From an uncultured Actinomycetes bacterium (lineage in GTDB: Bacteria; Actinomycetota; Acidimicrobiia; Acidimicrobiales; RAAP-2), in assembly GCA_903830655.1 (NCBI GenBank), contig CAIKUQ010000044.1:62001-126000 (forward strand): 64,000 nt of DNA. Direction: 5' to 3'. Made by a program: the position numbers and the translations under genes. This document shows, piece by piece, positions 1-8,167 of this stretch. The notes under the pieces were generated by a model. The model worked only from the letters and a program-made list of their open reading frames with translations. It was not told the origin of the DNA and made no database searches. The stretch's first letter is position 1. Every line of letters starts with the position of its first letter.

Positions 1-235
1 AGAGTCACTCGTTGAAGAGGTCGTGGCATTGTTGAATCCCTCGGCTGGATTTGTTACGCAATCGGAGACAGTTGAAGACGAATATTTCCCACCGCCTCCC
101 GAGTTACGCGAAACCCTCAAAGCACTCTCGGCCCTGCTTGACGTTGCTTTCTCGACACCGACATCGAGCACCTTCGACGGTCAAGCCGACCGCGCCTTTA
201 CGGCAGCGCAGGTTCTGTCCAGTGCGACCCGGTGA
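1..235 (+). CDS. C-terminal fragment of an unidentified protein (cut by left edge)
   Basis: A frame open from base 2 to a TGA at 233-235 gives about 77 residues with no start needed inside the window, so it is probably the tail of a gene that begins upstream. The segment has an acidic stretch, a run of four prolines and an Ala/Ser/Thr-rich end, and shows no motif I recognise. It lies on the same strand as the glycosyltransferase that follows about 70 bases later. It could also be a chance frame, because the opposite strand is open over part of the same region. No function is proposed. Confidence 0.4.
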   Translation, partial: ESLVEEVVALLNPSAGFVTQSETVEDEYFPPPPELRETLKALSALLDVAFSTPTSSTFDGQADRAFTAAQVLSSATR

Positions 236-305
236 CACCTGCCAATCCCTTTTTTGAGTAGGCTTGAGCGGTAGCAAAGTCAAAGATGACGCAATAAGGA
301 GCTTC

Positions 306-1106
306 ATGGCAAAAGTAGATCTCGAAAAGCGACGACTCTCTCGCTTGCGCGGCTACGCGATTGAGCAGTCCCTCCAGCGCTTTGACTCAGACTACCCAAA
401 CTTCCAGCCTGCCGAGATTGTCGCGTCGCTTTGCGCTTACGAGGAAGAGGGCAATATCGGAGACGTATTAGCGAAAATGCCCGCCACAATCAATGGTGCT
501 CCATACACAACGCTGGTTGTCGTTGACGGAGGGGAAGACAAAACAGCTCAAATCGCGCGCTCTTTCCCTGGTGTAAGAGTTATTGAGTTTCCAGTCAACC
601 TCGGTCACGGTGTAGCTCTCCAAGTGACCTACCGCTATTGCATGAATAACGGCGTGAAGTATGTTGTCACGCTTGATTCGGACGGCCAGAACGACCCCGC
701 TGAGATCCCAATTGTGTTAGCCCCACTTCTAAGCGACACCTCTGACTTTGCAGTCGCGAGCCGGGTGCTTGGCGAAGATAAGACCTCTGACGTTGTTCGT
801 AAAACTGGCGTGCGCTTCTTTTCTTTCATTATGAACCGTATGACCGGCGCGAGGCTGACTGACACCTCCACTGGTTACCGCGCACTTCGGGTGTCGATGC
901 TGGCCGACGTCATTGATCGATTGACCCAAGAGCAGTATCAAACCGCCGAATTACTTATCACCTGTCTTAAACGAGGTTGGCGCGCGAGTGAAGTACCAAC
1001 CGTGTGGCACCCCCGCGCTTCAGGCGAGACTAAAAAGGGCAAGAATTGGCTGTTTGGTTTTCGTTATGCCCGCGTGGTTTTTGGAACTTGGTGGCGAGAG
1101 CGTTAA
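306..1106 (+). CDS. Family 2 (GT-A) glycosyltransferase, polyprenol-phosphate type
   Basis: A 266-residue cytoplasmic GT-A enzyme expected to transfer a sugar from a nucleotide donor to a polyprenyl phosphate or similar carrier. Visible motifs are a nucleotide-binding beta strand with VVDGGEDKT, the NLGHG turn, the metal-binding DSDGQNDP, and a C-terminal HPRASGETKKGKN segment typical of DPM1/DPG-synthase-like enzymes. The start ATG at 306 is preceded by AAGGAG at good spacing; an upstream TTG at 264 in frame has no such site. The stop TAA shares the palindrome TTAA with the stop of the convergent plsC. The substrate cannot be told from sequence. Confidence 0.85.
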   Translation: MAKVDLEKRRLSRLRGYAIEQSLQRFDSDYPNFQPAEIVASLCAYEEEGNIGDVLAKMPATINGAPYTTLVVVDGGEDKTAQIARSFPGVRVIEFPVNLGHGVALQVTYRYCMNNGVKYVVTLDSDGQNDPAEIPIVLAPLLSDTSDFAVASRVLGEDKTSDVVRKTGVRFFSFIMNRMTGARLTDTSTGYRALRVSMLADVIDRLTQEQYQTAELLITCLKRGWRASEVPTVWHPRASGETKKGKNWLFGFRYARVVFGTWWRER

Positions 1107-1768
1107 GCCAGTCGGCTCAGGCTTTCGTGGTACACCGCTTCCAGTTTTCTCCGCAGCTCTTCAGTCTTCAATGCAACCGCACTCCTGGTTACGCGACCCT
1201 CTGAACTAGCGGGGTCAATCGGAGCGCCGACTACGAGATGTACATGCGCTCGATGAATCACGCGATCGCCCTCGCCCATCGCCAAGTCTGAGCCAGCGAT
1301 TCCGACCGGGACCACCTTCGCCCCCGTACGGGCCGCGATAAACATCGCGCCGTCTCGCAGAGGCGCGACGGAAAAACCGCTCATCCTGGTCCCTTCGGGA
1401 AACATCAGCAGGGCATGACCTTGTTCGAGGACCGACTCCGCCAAAGCCATTGCCTCACGATCAGCACTTCCTCGGTTAACCGGGAAGGCACCCAGTCGTA
1501 GAAGCAGCCAACCGAGCGGCTTGAATTTGAACAGCCCATCCTTGGCCATGAAAAAGATTTTCCTCTTCGAAATGAACAGGCTTAGGGCGAAATCAATGTT
1601 CGAACGATGAATTGGGGCGATGATTATTGCCCCCGTCATTGGTATGTTTTCGGCCCCCTCAACCGTCGGGCGAAACCAGAGAAACGACAAGACGCCAATG
1701 AGCCCAGCAAAAAGTCGATAAGTGAGGGTGCGCCTTGGATCTAACGAGGACTGAGCTAGTTCAGGCAT
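1103..1768 (-). CDS. plsC: 1-acyl-sn-glycerol-3-phosphate acyltransferase (PlsC family)
   Basis: A 221-residue membrane-associated acyltransferase that adds the second acyl chain to lysophosphatidate in phospholipid synthesis. The catalytic HX4D motif is HRSNID at residues 54-59, the glycerol-phosphate-binding FPEGTR is at 123-128, and PVGIAGS follows. A hydrophobic segment near residues 20-32 would anchor it to the membrane. It is the last gene of the minus-strand scpA-to-plsC run and overlaps the end of cmk by 13 bases. Some PlsC-like proteins act on other acceptors, so the family call is firmer than the exact substrate. Confidence 0.9.
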   Translation of the reverse strand: MPELAQSSLDPRRTLTYRLFAGLIGVLSFLWFRPTVEGAENIPMTGAIIIAPIHRSNIDFALSLFISKRKIFFMAKDGLFKFKPLGWLLLRLGAFPVNRGSADREAMALAESVLEQGHALLMFPEGTRMSGFSVAPLRDGAMFIAARTGAKVVPVGIAGSDLAMGEGDRVIHRAHVHLVVGAPIDPASSEGRVTRSAVALKTEELRRKLEAVYHESLSRLA

Positions 1769-2370
1769 GACGCAATCGCCTCCACAACCTCATCGACCGT
1801 CATCGCTGTTGTGTTGATGAACACCGCGTCCGGGTCCTGCTTGAGGGGCGAAGCAGCCCTTGTAGAGTCGGCCATGTCTCTGCTGGCAATCTCCAATTCA
1901 TTCTCGACGCCCCGTCGCTTTGCCCGCTCGCCGATATCGGCGTCAAGGTACACCTTCAATGTCGCAGTTGGAAACACCACAGTACTTATGTCACGACCCT
2001 CAACTACAGTGCCCACGGGCTGGTCTTCAGCAAATTGTCGTTGACGCTGCACCATTTGCTCGCGCACAGCTGGAATGGATGCGACGGCTGACACAGCACG
2101 ATTGATCTCGGGAAGACGGATGATTTCAGTCACATCTCGCCCATTAATGAGGACCCTCGGAATAGTCTCAATATTCGCAATGGCGGCAATAATTGAGAGA
2201 GCATCATCATCAGTGACCGGAATCCCCTTATCTAATGCCTCTGCGGTCACTGCTCGATACATTGCACCTGTATCTAAAAACGACCAATTAAGCCGCTTTG
2301 CCAGCGCCATGGCAACAGTCGACTTACCTGAGCCCGCTGGGCCATCGATTGCAATTACGCGAGCGGTCAT
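1756..2370 (-). CDS. cmk: Cytidylate kinase
   Basis: Phosphorylates CMP and dCMP with ATP in pyrimidine nucleotide salvage. The P-loop GPAGSGKST is at residues 10-18, followed by FLDTGAMYRA and the later VEGRDISTVVFP and RRG signatures of CMP kinases. At 204 residues it is slightly short for the family. Its ATG overlaps the aroA stop in an ATGA, so translation is probably coupled. The pair rluB-cmk is also close in Mycobacterium, but here three aromatic-pathway genes lie between them. Confidence 0.96.
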   Translation of the reverse strand: MTARVIAIDGPAGSGKSTVAMALAKRLNWSFLDTGAMYRAVTAEALDKGIPVTDDDALSIIAAIANIETIPRVLINGRDVTEIIRLPEINRAVSAVASIPAVREQMVQRQRQFAEDQPVGTVVEGRDISTVVFPTATLKVYLDADIGERAKRRGVENELEIASRDMADSTRAASPLKQDPDAVFINTTAMTVDEVVEAIASCLN

Positions 2371-3644
2371 TGAATAGATATTAGGTCTTCGAAAAATGCG
2401 GGGTAACTAGATTCGACGGTCTTCCAATTGACAATCGTGCCCCCGTTACCGGCTGTAGCGGCGACGGCTGCGGACATTACGATGCGGTGATCTAGGCCGG
2501 CATCAAGCGTGAATGCCGAAAAGTGGTCCGCTGAACCCAGGCCACGAATATAGAAGTCATCTCCCTCGGCCCACGTCTCACAGCCAATCGCCTGGGCCAA
2601 TTTCATCGAACCAAGAAAACGGTCGGATTCCTTTACGCGCAATTCACCCATGTCGCGGAATGCGGTAACTCCGGTGGCTGCCGCTGCCGCTATTGCTAAT
2701 ACTGGCACCTCGTCAACACTCGGAATCTCGCTCGAGTGTATCTCCGTGCTATGCAACGAGCTCGTACGTACTCTCAATGCAAAGGAGTCCGACCTCTGCT
2801 CCAAGGAAACCAAGCCACCCATCCGCTTGAGGACTTGCATAAAGCCGGTTCGCTCCGGCTCATTGAGCAAATTGATTACTCCAATACTCGCATTGCCGTG
2901 GATGGCGCCGAGCACGGCGAAGAACGCCGCTTGCGAAGGATCACCAGGAATAGTCCAGTGACGTGTCATCGGTCGACCGGGGTTAATTGTGATGAACCGG
3001 CCCGCCCCTTGATCTTCTGAGACGACGTCAATAAGTGAAGCCAACAGCATCTCTTCCGTGGTCGAACGAGTACGAATTGATTCGCGAATCACAGTGGGAG
3101 ATGAAGCGCCTAGGGCAGCGAACAAGACCGCAGACTTCACTTGAGCACTCGGTGTCGGCACTTCGAAATCAATACCCGCCAGAGGGAGGCCACCTTCGAT
3201 TTTTATAGGCGCAGTACCTGACTCAGAAGCGGTGATCTGAGCACCCATGGATCGCAGTGGAACCACGACTCTCTCCATTGGCCTTTGCATTAGAGATTGA
3301 TCGCCAATCAGATGGTGAGTTCCGGTAACCCCCGTAAGCAGACCAGCCAGCAGGCGCATCGCAGTTCCAGAATTTCCGCAATCAAGCGGTACCGCACTCC
3401 CCGAAAGTCCTGAGGTCGGACCGACCACGCTCCAGCCACCATCTTGGTGTGAAATTGTTGCCCCGAGCAATCTAACGATCTCGCGCGTGCGCTCGACATC
3501 TTCGCCGTTACTTGCGCCTTTTATCGTGCTTACGCCATCCGCTAACGCGCTGATCATGAAGGCTCGGTGAGAAGCACTCTTATCCCCCGGAACCCGCACC
3601 GCTCCACGAAGAGTCCGAGCCTTCTTCACTTCAGTTGAGGTCAT
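2367..3644 (-). CDS. aroA: 3-phosphoshikimate 1-carboxyvinyltransferase (EPSP synthase)
   Basis: Joins shikimate-3-phosphate and phosphoenolpyruvate in the sixth step of the shikimate pathway. The 425 residues show the substrate-binding PGDKSASHR (Lys22), the LDCGNSGTAMRLLAGLL loop, the catalytic Asp/Glu region DEVPVLAIAAA and RVKESDR. The two-domain, six-repeat pattern and the length are normal. The start overlaps the tyrA stop (ATGA), and the gene sits between tyrA and cmk in the overlapping operon. aroE of the same pathway lies far away at 48788-49570. Confidence 0.97.
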   Translation of the reverse strand: MTSTEVKKARTLRGAVRVPGDKSASHRAFMISALADGVSTIKGASNGEDVERTREIVRLLGATISHQDGGWSVVGPTSGLSGSAVPLDCGNSGTAMRLLAGLLTGVTGTHHLIGDQSLMQRPMERVVVPLRSMGAQITASESGTAPIKIEGGLPLAGIDFEVPTPSAQVKSAVLFAALGASSPTVIRESIRTRSTTEEMLLASLIDVVSEDQGAGRFITINPGRPMTRHWTIPGDPSQAAFFAVLGAIHGNASIGVINLLNEPERTGFMQVLKRMGGLVSLEQRSDSFALRVRTSSLHSTEIHSSEIPSVDEVPVLAIAAAAATGVTAFRDMGELRVKESDRFLGSMKLAQAIGCETWAEGDDFYIRGLGSADHFSAFTLDAGLDHRIVMSAAVAATAGNGGTIVNWKTVESSYPAFFEDLISIQ

Positions 3645-4702
3645 GTCTGGCCAACCATGAATCCGTCACTCACCAGAGACTCAATGAAACGTTGAACATC
3701 ACGACTATCAACCGCTAGCAGCAACGTTCCGAAAGCCTCAGATGCTGAGTGCGAAATCTCAATGTCAAAAATATTCACCAGCATGTCGCTCGCCGTAACC
3801 GCGACCCTGGCGAGTTGTCCGGGTTCGTCAGAAAGCTCAATGCGGAGGTACGCAAGGCTCTCTGATTCGACCGCTCGACCAGGCAGAGCTCTGCGTGCCT
3901 CTGCCGCCTTTTGTAAGAGTCTTTCAAGCTCTAAGCGATCACTCGTCTCTATTGCGCTTAATAAGGTCTGCATCCTTGAAATCAACGAATTGAGCGTGTC
4001 CTTTACCGCGTCACGATTTTCAAAGAGTACGTCGGGCCAGATGGCTGGGTCACCTGCGGCGATTCGAGTCATGTCTCGAAAACCACCGGCAGCTAGTTGC
4101 AGGAGAACAGCATCGTATTGCGAACTGTCCGTCGCTTCGTTCATTAAGGCACCCGCCACAAGGTGGGGAACATGACTGGCGATAGCCATCAGTCGATCAT
4201 GCTGATCGGGATCTACGGCGACCACAGTGGCACCCAGCTCTCGCAAGATTGTGTGCAATCTTGAATAATGGGTCGGAGTTGTACCCTCACTTGGCGTCAA
4301 AATCCAGTTGGCACCGCGAAACATCTCTGAATCCGCGGACCGCGGCCCCCGGAGCTCAGAGCCAGCCATTGGGTGACCGCCAATAAATCGGGGGTCACTA
4401 ATGCTGCGCACGATTGCGGCCTTCACTCCCGCAACGTCAGTAATAATTGCGTCCTGCGAAGACAGATGAGTAGAAATCTCCCGGACGGTGTTTGCCACGG
4501 CGCCGGCGGGCACACAGACAAATGTCAGCTCCGCGTCGGTGTTGACACCTTCAATTTGAATACCTAAGGCCTCGGCCTCGGCATTCACTCTGGCGTCACT
4601 GTCCCAGCCAGTGACCCTCCAGCCACCCTTGGAGAGGGCTAGAGCAATCGAGCTACCGATCAGACCTAAGCCGACAATGTGAGCTCGGCCCCGGTCAGTC
4701 AA
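3641..4702 (-). CDS. tyrA: Prephenate dehydrogenase with C-terminal ACT domain
   Basis: Oxidises prephenate to 4-hydroxyphenylpyruvate for tyrosine synthesis. The Rossmann motif GLGLIGSS lies at about residues 11-18, and the conserved catalytic-site histidine is in GGHPMAGSE near residue 120. Residues from about 282 to the end form an ACT domain (LSDEPGQLARVA), which in this family usually mediates feedback by tyrosine. The frame runs back into aroH, but the protein most plausibly starts at a TTG at 4702: GGAGAG lies just upstream, the overlap with the aroH stop is 8 bases, and the Rossmann fold begins right after. Expected length is 353 residues. Confidence 0.92.
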   Translation of the reverse strand: MTDRGRAHIVGLGLIGSSIALALSKGGWRVTGWDSDARVNAEAEALGIQIEGVNTDAELTFVCVPAGAVANTVREISTHLSSQDAIITDVAGVKAAIVRSISDPRFIGGHPMAGSELRGPRSADSEMFRGANWILTPSEGTTPTHYSRLHTILRELGATVVAVDPDQHDRLMAIASHVPHLVAGALMNEATDSSQYDAVLLQLAAGGFRDMTRIAAGDPAIWPDVLFENRDAVKDTLNSLISRMQTLLSAIETSDRLELERLLQKAAEARRALPGRAVESESLAYLRIELSDEPGQLARVAVTASDMLVNIFDIEISHSASEAFGTLLLAVDSRDVQRFIESLVSDGFMVGQT

Positions 4703-5060
4703 GGTCTCTCCGCAGTTCTTGAGCTTCACCGAGGTACACGTGTTCAATGTCTGACTTAGATTTCTCGGTGTAAACATGCATAAGGATTCGTACGACCCTC
4801 TGCATTGATCCGGGTACTGGAATCTCTTGCGCGCACAACAAGGGAACTCCGCTAAAGCCAACCTCGCGAGCAGCACTGGCCGGGAACGCACTCACGAGAT
4901 CGCCCGTACTTGTAAAAAGGACTGAGATTGCATCTTCGACCTGCAAGTCATTGCGAGTCAACATCGCTACGAGCAGTTCCTGCGTCGCCGCAGCGATGCT
5001 CTCAGGTCGATCATCGGCAACCACGGTGGCGCCACGAAGTGCGCGAACCATCGCGGTCAT
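4695..5060 (-). CDS. aroH: Chorismate mutase, AroH type
   Basis: Converts chorismate to prephenate, the substrate of TyrA encoded next. The 121-residue sequence has the AroH-type signatures: LRGATVV near the start, PASAARE, VPLLCAQE, SMQRVVRILMH and HVYLGEAQELR at the end. This is the trimeric Bacillus-like AroH fold, not the helical AroQ fold. The ATG at 5060 overlaps the rluB stop (ATGA); an internal ATG at 5051 is a possible alternative. Coupling with tyrA and aroA makes a small tyrosine-branch cassette. Confidence 0.95.
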   Translation of the reverse strand: MTAMVRALRGATVVADDRPESIAAATQELLVAMLTRNDLQVEDAISVLFTSTGDLVSAFPASAAREVGFSGVPLLCAQEIPVPGSMQRVVRILMHVYTEKSKSDIEHVYLGEAQELRRDLD

Positions 5061-5800
5061 GATGGCATGGAAGCTGCGAGCTCCACGGTCACTCCAACCG
5101 CCTCCATCAATTTACGCACTTCGCTTACCGACAATTGGCGATACGCACCGGGCGAGAGCGTTGCATCCTGCAAGGTTCCAATCCTTGTGCGGACTAGGCG
5201 TGTCACATCATGGCCCACGGCAGAGCACATCCTGCGAACCTGTCTGTTGCGACCCTCGTGAATGACCATTCTAATTAAACCCTCCGAAACACGACTTACT
5301 TGCGCGGGAGCAGTGAGACCGTCTTCAAGTTCAACGCCTTCGCGCAACCGTCGTAAGTCTCCCGGCGAAGGATCGCCGTCGACGCGAACAAGATACTCCT
5401 TGGCGATCCCAGAAGAAGGATGGGTCAATAGATGCGCTAATCGACCATCGTTAGTAAGCAAAAGTAGTCCTTCGGTGTTCATATCCAAGCGACCTACCGG
5501 AAAAATCCGAACTGCTGACTGTACAATCTCTAGCACAGTAGGCCGGTTCTGCGGATCCGACGCAGTCGTGACGACTCCGAGTGGCTTGTTGAGCAGAAAG
5601 TACACCTTGTTCTCAACCGTCTGAGCCAACTTGCCGTCGACACATATGATCTCATTCTCGGCGTCAACCCGCTGTCCCAGAATGGCAATCTTGCCGTCGA
5701 CAGTGACTCGACCAGCATCAATTAGCAACTCGCATGCGCGCCTAGAACCGTAACCGGCGCGCGCGAGAGCCTTTTGCAGGCGCTCACCTTCAACCATCAC
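5057..5800 (-). CDS. rluB: 23S rRNA pseudouridine synthase (RluB/RsuA family)
   Basis: A 247-residue pseudouridine synthase acting on ribosomal RNA. An S4 RNA-binding domain occupies roughly residues 5-50 (RLQKALARAGYGSRRACE). The catalytic aspartate is in GRLDMNTEGLLLLTND, and the family's NRQVRRM motif is near the C terminus. The start is a GTG at 5800 forming GTGA with the scpB stop, or the next codon ATG at 5797. The scpA-scpB-rluB order is conserved across Actinobacteria and Firmicutes. RluB and RsuA cannot be separated with certainty here, but the context favours RluB. Confidence 0.94.
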   Translation of the reverse strand: MMVEGERLQKALARAGYGSRRACELLIDAGRVTVDGKIAILGQRVDAENEIICVDGKLAQTVENKVYFLLNKPLGVVTTASDPQNRPTVLEIVQSAVRIFPVGRLDMNTEGLLLLTNDGRLAHLLTHPSSGIAKEYLVRVDGDPSPGDLRRLREGVELEDGLTAPAQVSRVSEGLIRMVIHEGRNRQVRRMCSAVGHDVTRLVRTRIGTLQDATLSPGAYRQLSVSEVRKLMEAVGVTVELAASMPS

Positions 5801-6381
5801 TCTGACTCCAACGAGATTTCGCCGGCCATCTCAGCAGCCAAAGCTTGAGCGGTTTCAACCGGAGGCATGAACTGCTCAATTGGAGGCAAACCGTCCAAGG
5901 AACTCAGTCCCATCCGATCTAAGAAGAGCTCGGTGGTGCCATACAAAATCGGTTGACCAGGACCGTCAGCCCTTCCCTTTTCTTCAATATACCCACGCTG
6001 TTCGAGTAGACGTGAGACGCCATCTACGTTCACCCCGCGAAGGGCCGTGATCTGCGTTCTCGAAATTGGTTGTCGATACGCGATGATGGCGAGCGTTTCG
6101 AGTGCCGCCGATGACATCCGGTGAGAGACGTCACGATTGGCGAACTTTGTGACCCACTGAGCTACATCGGGCGACGATTGGAGTACCCAGCCACTAGCTA
6201 ATTCCGCAAGGCGAAAGCCGCGGCGGTAATTTGCGTACTCCTCCTTGAGGGCGCGCAGAACATTGCGAACATCTCCAACATCTTGCTCAATGATGTCGGC
6301 CAACTCCTCGGCCGTCACGGGTTCGATGGCGACTACGAGCAGTGCCTCGAGGGTTTCTTCCAGGGAAAGGTCATCCCTCAT
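5797..6381 (-). CDS. scpB: Segregation and condensation protein B
   Basis: A 194-residue winged-helix subunit of the SMC-ScpA-ScpB condensin that compacts and segregates the chromosome. Typical features are LEETLEALLVVA at the start, RGFRLAELASGWVLQS, and ETLAIIAYRQPISRTQI with RGVNVDGV. The ATG at 6381 overlaps scpA by 11 bases and is preceded by AAAGG; an in-frame TTG at 6399 is less likely. The Ala/Glu-rich tail is variable in the family. smc itself is not in the window. Confidence 0.95.
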   Translation of the reverse strand: MRDDLSLEETLEALLVVAIEPVTAEELADIIEQDVGDVRNVLRALKEEYANYRRGFRLAELASGWVLQSSPDVAQWVTKFANRDVSHRMSSAALETLAIIAYRQPISRTQITALRGVNVDGVSRLLEQRGYIEEKGRADGPGQPILYGTTELFLDRMGLSSLDGLPPIEQFMPPVETAQALAAEMAGEISLESE

Positions 6382-7147
6382 ATGTGTCAATCCTTTCAAG
6401 ATTCAAGTCTGCATCTGTAACGAGCCACTCGATTTCCACCTCACCAAACGTGCTCCCCTGTCCGAGTTCAAGGTGGCCAAGTTTGCAGAGCTCTAACAAA
6501 GCCAGAAAATGGACAATGATTTCGATTCGGGTATTAAGACCCTCTGTCAGTTTTCTGAAAGTAATGCGTCCCATGCTGGGCAGACGTTGAGCGAGCGACA
6601 CCACAGTTTCGGCGACCGTTACGGCATCCACCGTGACGTGATTGAGCCGCACCACAGGAACGGGCTTGTCTTCGATTCCACGCAAGTAGGCCGCAGCCAA
6701 CTGAGCGACGCTGACTCCAGCGAGCAAGTCTGGAGGATCCACAACAAACCCGTCATCGATGCCTTTAATTCGAGCGACCGAACGCCCAGCTTGCTCAAAC
6801 AGCTCCGTGAATGAATCAGAGAGTGCAGCGTACGTCCGTAACTCCAGAAGCCGGGCCAGAAGAACGTCGCGCTCTTCCCAACCAACAAATTCCTCGTCCG
6901 GTTCAGTTGTGTCGCGACCGGGCAACAAGCGCGTGGACTTCATTTCGACCAATATCGCAGCTACCAAAAGGAAGTCTGAGAGCTCCTCAACGTCAATGAA
7001 TGTGGCGTCGTCTCTCAAAATGAGAACGAACGCATCAACTATCGGGGCGAGTGGAACGTCCAAGACGTCGACCTCGTGGGCAGAGATCAGTTGCAGAAGC
7101 AGCTCAATTGGGCCGTTAAAGGACGGCGTCGTCACGACGTAGGTCAC
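6371..7147 (-). CDS. scpA: Segregation and condensation protein A (kleisin)
   Basis: The kleisin subunit of bacterial condensin, 258 residues, bridging SMC heads. The N-terminal FNGPIELLLQLISAHEVDVLDVPLA is the classic ScpA opening, followed by the LVAAILVEMKSTRLLP helix; the C-terminal winged helix is near residues 180-255. It opens the eight-gene overlapping operon. Translation starts at GTG 7147, which lies exactly 6 bases after a TATTCT box, so a leaderless transcript is predicted. In Mycobacterium a parA gene precedes scpA; here trpS lies divergently instead. Confidence 0.95.
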   Translation of the reverse strand: MTYVVTTPSFNGPIELLLQLISAHEVDVLDVPLAPIVDAFVLILRDDATFIDVEELSDFLLVAAILVEMKSTRLLPGRDTTEPDEEFVGWEERDVLLARLLELRTYAALSDSFTELFEQAGRSVARIKGIDDGFVVDPPDLLAGVSVAQLAAAYLRGIEDKPVPVVRLNHVTVDAVTVAETVVSLAQRLPSMGRITFRKLTEGLNTRIEIIVHFLALLELCKLGHLELGQGSTFGEVEIEWLVTDADLNLERIDTYEG

Positions 7148-7153
7148 GCACTA

Positions 7154-7159
7154 AGAATA
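7154..7159 (-). promoter_or_regulatory. Predicted -10 box of leaderless scpA operon promoter
   Basis: On the minus strand TATTCT is followed by six bases and then the GTG start of scpA, so the predicted transcription start coincides with the start codon. No TTGACA-like -35 is evident. It would drive scpA through plsC. Prediction from sequence only. Confidence 0.55.
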
Positions 7160-7186
7160 GTGCGCGCTGGCGGGCCAACAAACTTC

Positions 7187-7192
7187 TAACAT
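7187..7192 (+). promoter_or_regulatory. Predicted -10 box of leaderless trpS promoter
   Basis: TAACAT is followed by six bases (TGGCTC) and the trpS ATG. Together with the scpA box it forms a compact divergent promoter pair inside only 51 bases. No Shine-Dalgarno site precedes trpS, consistent with a leaderless message. Confidence 0.5.
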
Positions 7193-7198
7193 TGGCTC

Positions 7199-8167
7199 AT
7201 GCGCATATTCTCGGGTATTCAACCTTCAGGTACGCCTCATTTGGGCAATTATCTTGGGGCTATCAAATCGTGGGTCGAAACTCAAAATAGCGAAGCATAT
7301 TTCTGTGTAGTGGACCTCCACTCTTTGACGATGGAAATAGATCCTAAGACCCTGCGAAACCAGCGTCTGGAACTCAGTGCCTCCCTATTCGCTTGCGGTT
7401 TGGATCCCGAGGTCTGCACCCTCTTCGTTCAAAGCGAAGTGCCCTTTCACGCTCAGTTGAATTGGCTTCTCGAGTGCGTGGCCTCGTACGGAGAATTGAC
7501 GCGGATGGTTGCTTTTAAGGACAAGTCGTCACGGCAAGAAGCTCAGAGGGCCAGTCTTCTTACCTACCCGGTGCTCATGGCCGCCGATATTTTGCTCTAT
7601 GACACCGATCGTGTCCCGGTAGGAGATGATCAAAAACAACATCTTGAACTCACTCGGGTAATTGCCGAGCGCTTTAACAACCGATATGGCCAAACTTTCG
7701 TCATACCAGAGTTTTCCAAACCAGCCTTTGCGGCACGAGTAATGGACCTGCAAGACCCTACCCGCAAGATGTCGAAATCGGTATCAAGCCCTCTCGGCAA
7801 GCTCGAAATCTTTGATTCGCCTGCCGAGATTGAGAAGAAGATCAAGAAGGCGATTACTGACACTGACGGCGAAATGCGCTACGACTGGGAACTGAAGCCA
7901 GGTCTCGCGAACCTTCTAGACATATACGCTTCCTTTGCCGGAGAGACTCCAGACCAAGTCGCTTCGAAATTCACTCGCTACGGTGATTTCAAGACTGCAC
8001 TTGCGCAACTCGTGATTGAATCTCTTGCACCCATCGCGGAGCGTTATAACGCTCTGATGACCGATAGGTCCGAATTGGAACGCTTTATGAGGCGTGGCGC
8101 AGAGAAGGCTTCCAGCGTGTCAGAGGTTGTCTACGCCCGTGCGGCGACTGCGATGGGTCTCAACTAG
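7199..8167 (+). CDS. trpS: Tryptophanyl-tRNA synthetase
   Basis: A class I aminoacyl-tRNA synthetase that charges tRNA-Trp. The HIGH-type motif appears as PSGTPHLGNYLGA near residues 8-20 and the KMSKS loop as RKMSKSVSS near residue 195. Intervening signatures are VADLHSLT, YPVLMAADILLYD and VPVGDDQKQHLELTR. At 322 residues it has normal length. It stands alone on the plus strand between two minus-strand operons, and its TAG stop shares the palindrome CTAG with the stop of the convergent M50 protease gene. Confidence 0.97.
   Translation: MRIFSGIQPSGTPHLGNYLGAIKSWVETQNSEAYFCVVDLHSLTMEIDPKTLRNQRLELSASLFACGLDPEVCTLFVQSEVPFHAQLNWLLECVASYGELTRMVAFKDKSSRQEAQRASLLTYPVLMAADILLYDTDRVPVGDDQKQHLELTRVIAERFNNRYGQTFVIPEFSKPAFAARVMDLQDPTRKMSKSVSSPLGKLEIFDSPAEIEKKIKKAITDTDGEMRYDWELKPGLANLLDIYASFAGETPDQVASKFTRYGDFKTALAQLVIESLAPIAERYNALMTDRSELERFMRRGAEKASSVSEVVYARAATAMGLN

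Noticed and set aside
3641-4891. Longer tyrA protein with about 60 extra N-terminal residues
   Set aside because: The extension lies inside aroH, has no family similarity, and the Rossmann motif begins right after the TTG at 4702.
7187-7192. T-box-type leader for trpS or other tRNA synthetase genes
   Set aside because: trpS, alaS, hisS and aspS have no upstream space for a T-box; gaps are under 60 bases or overlap the previous gene.
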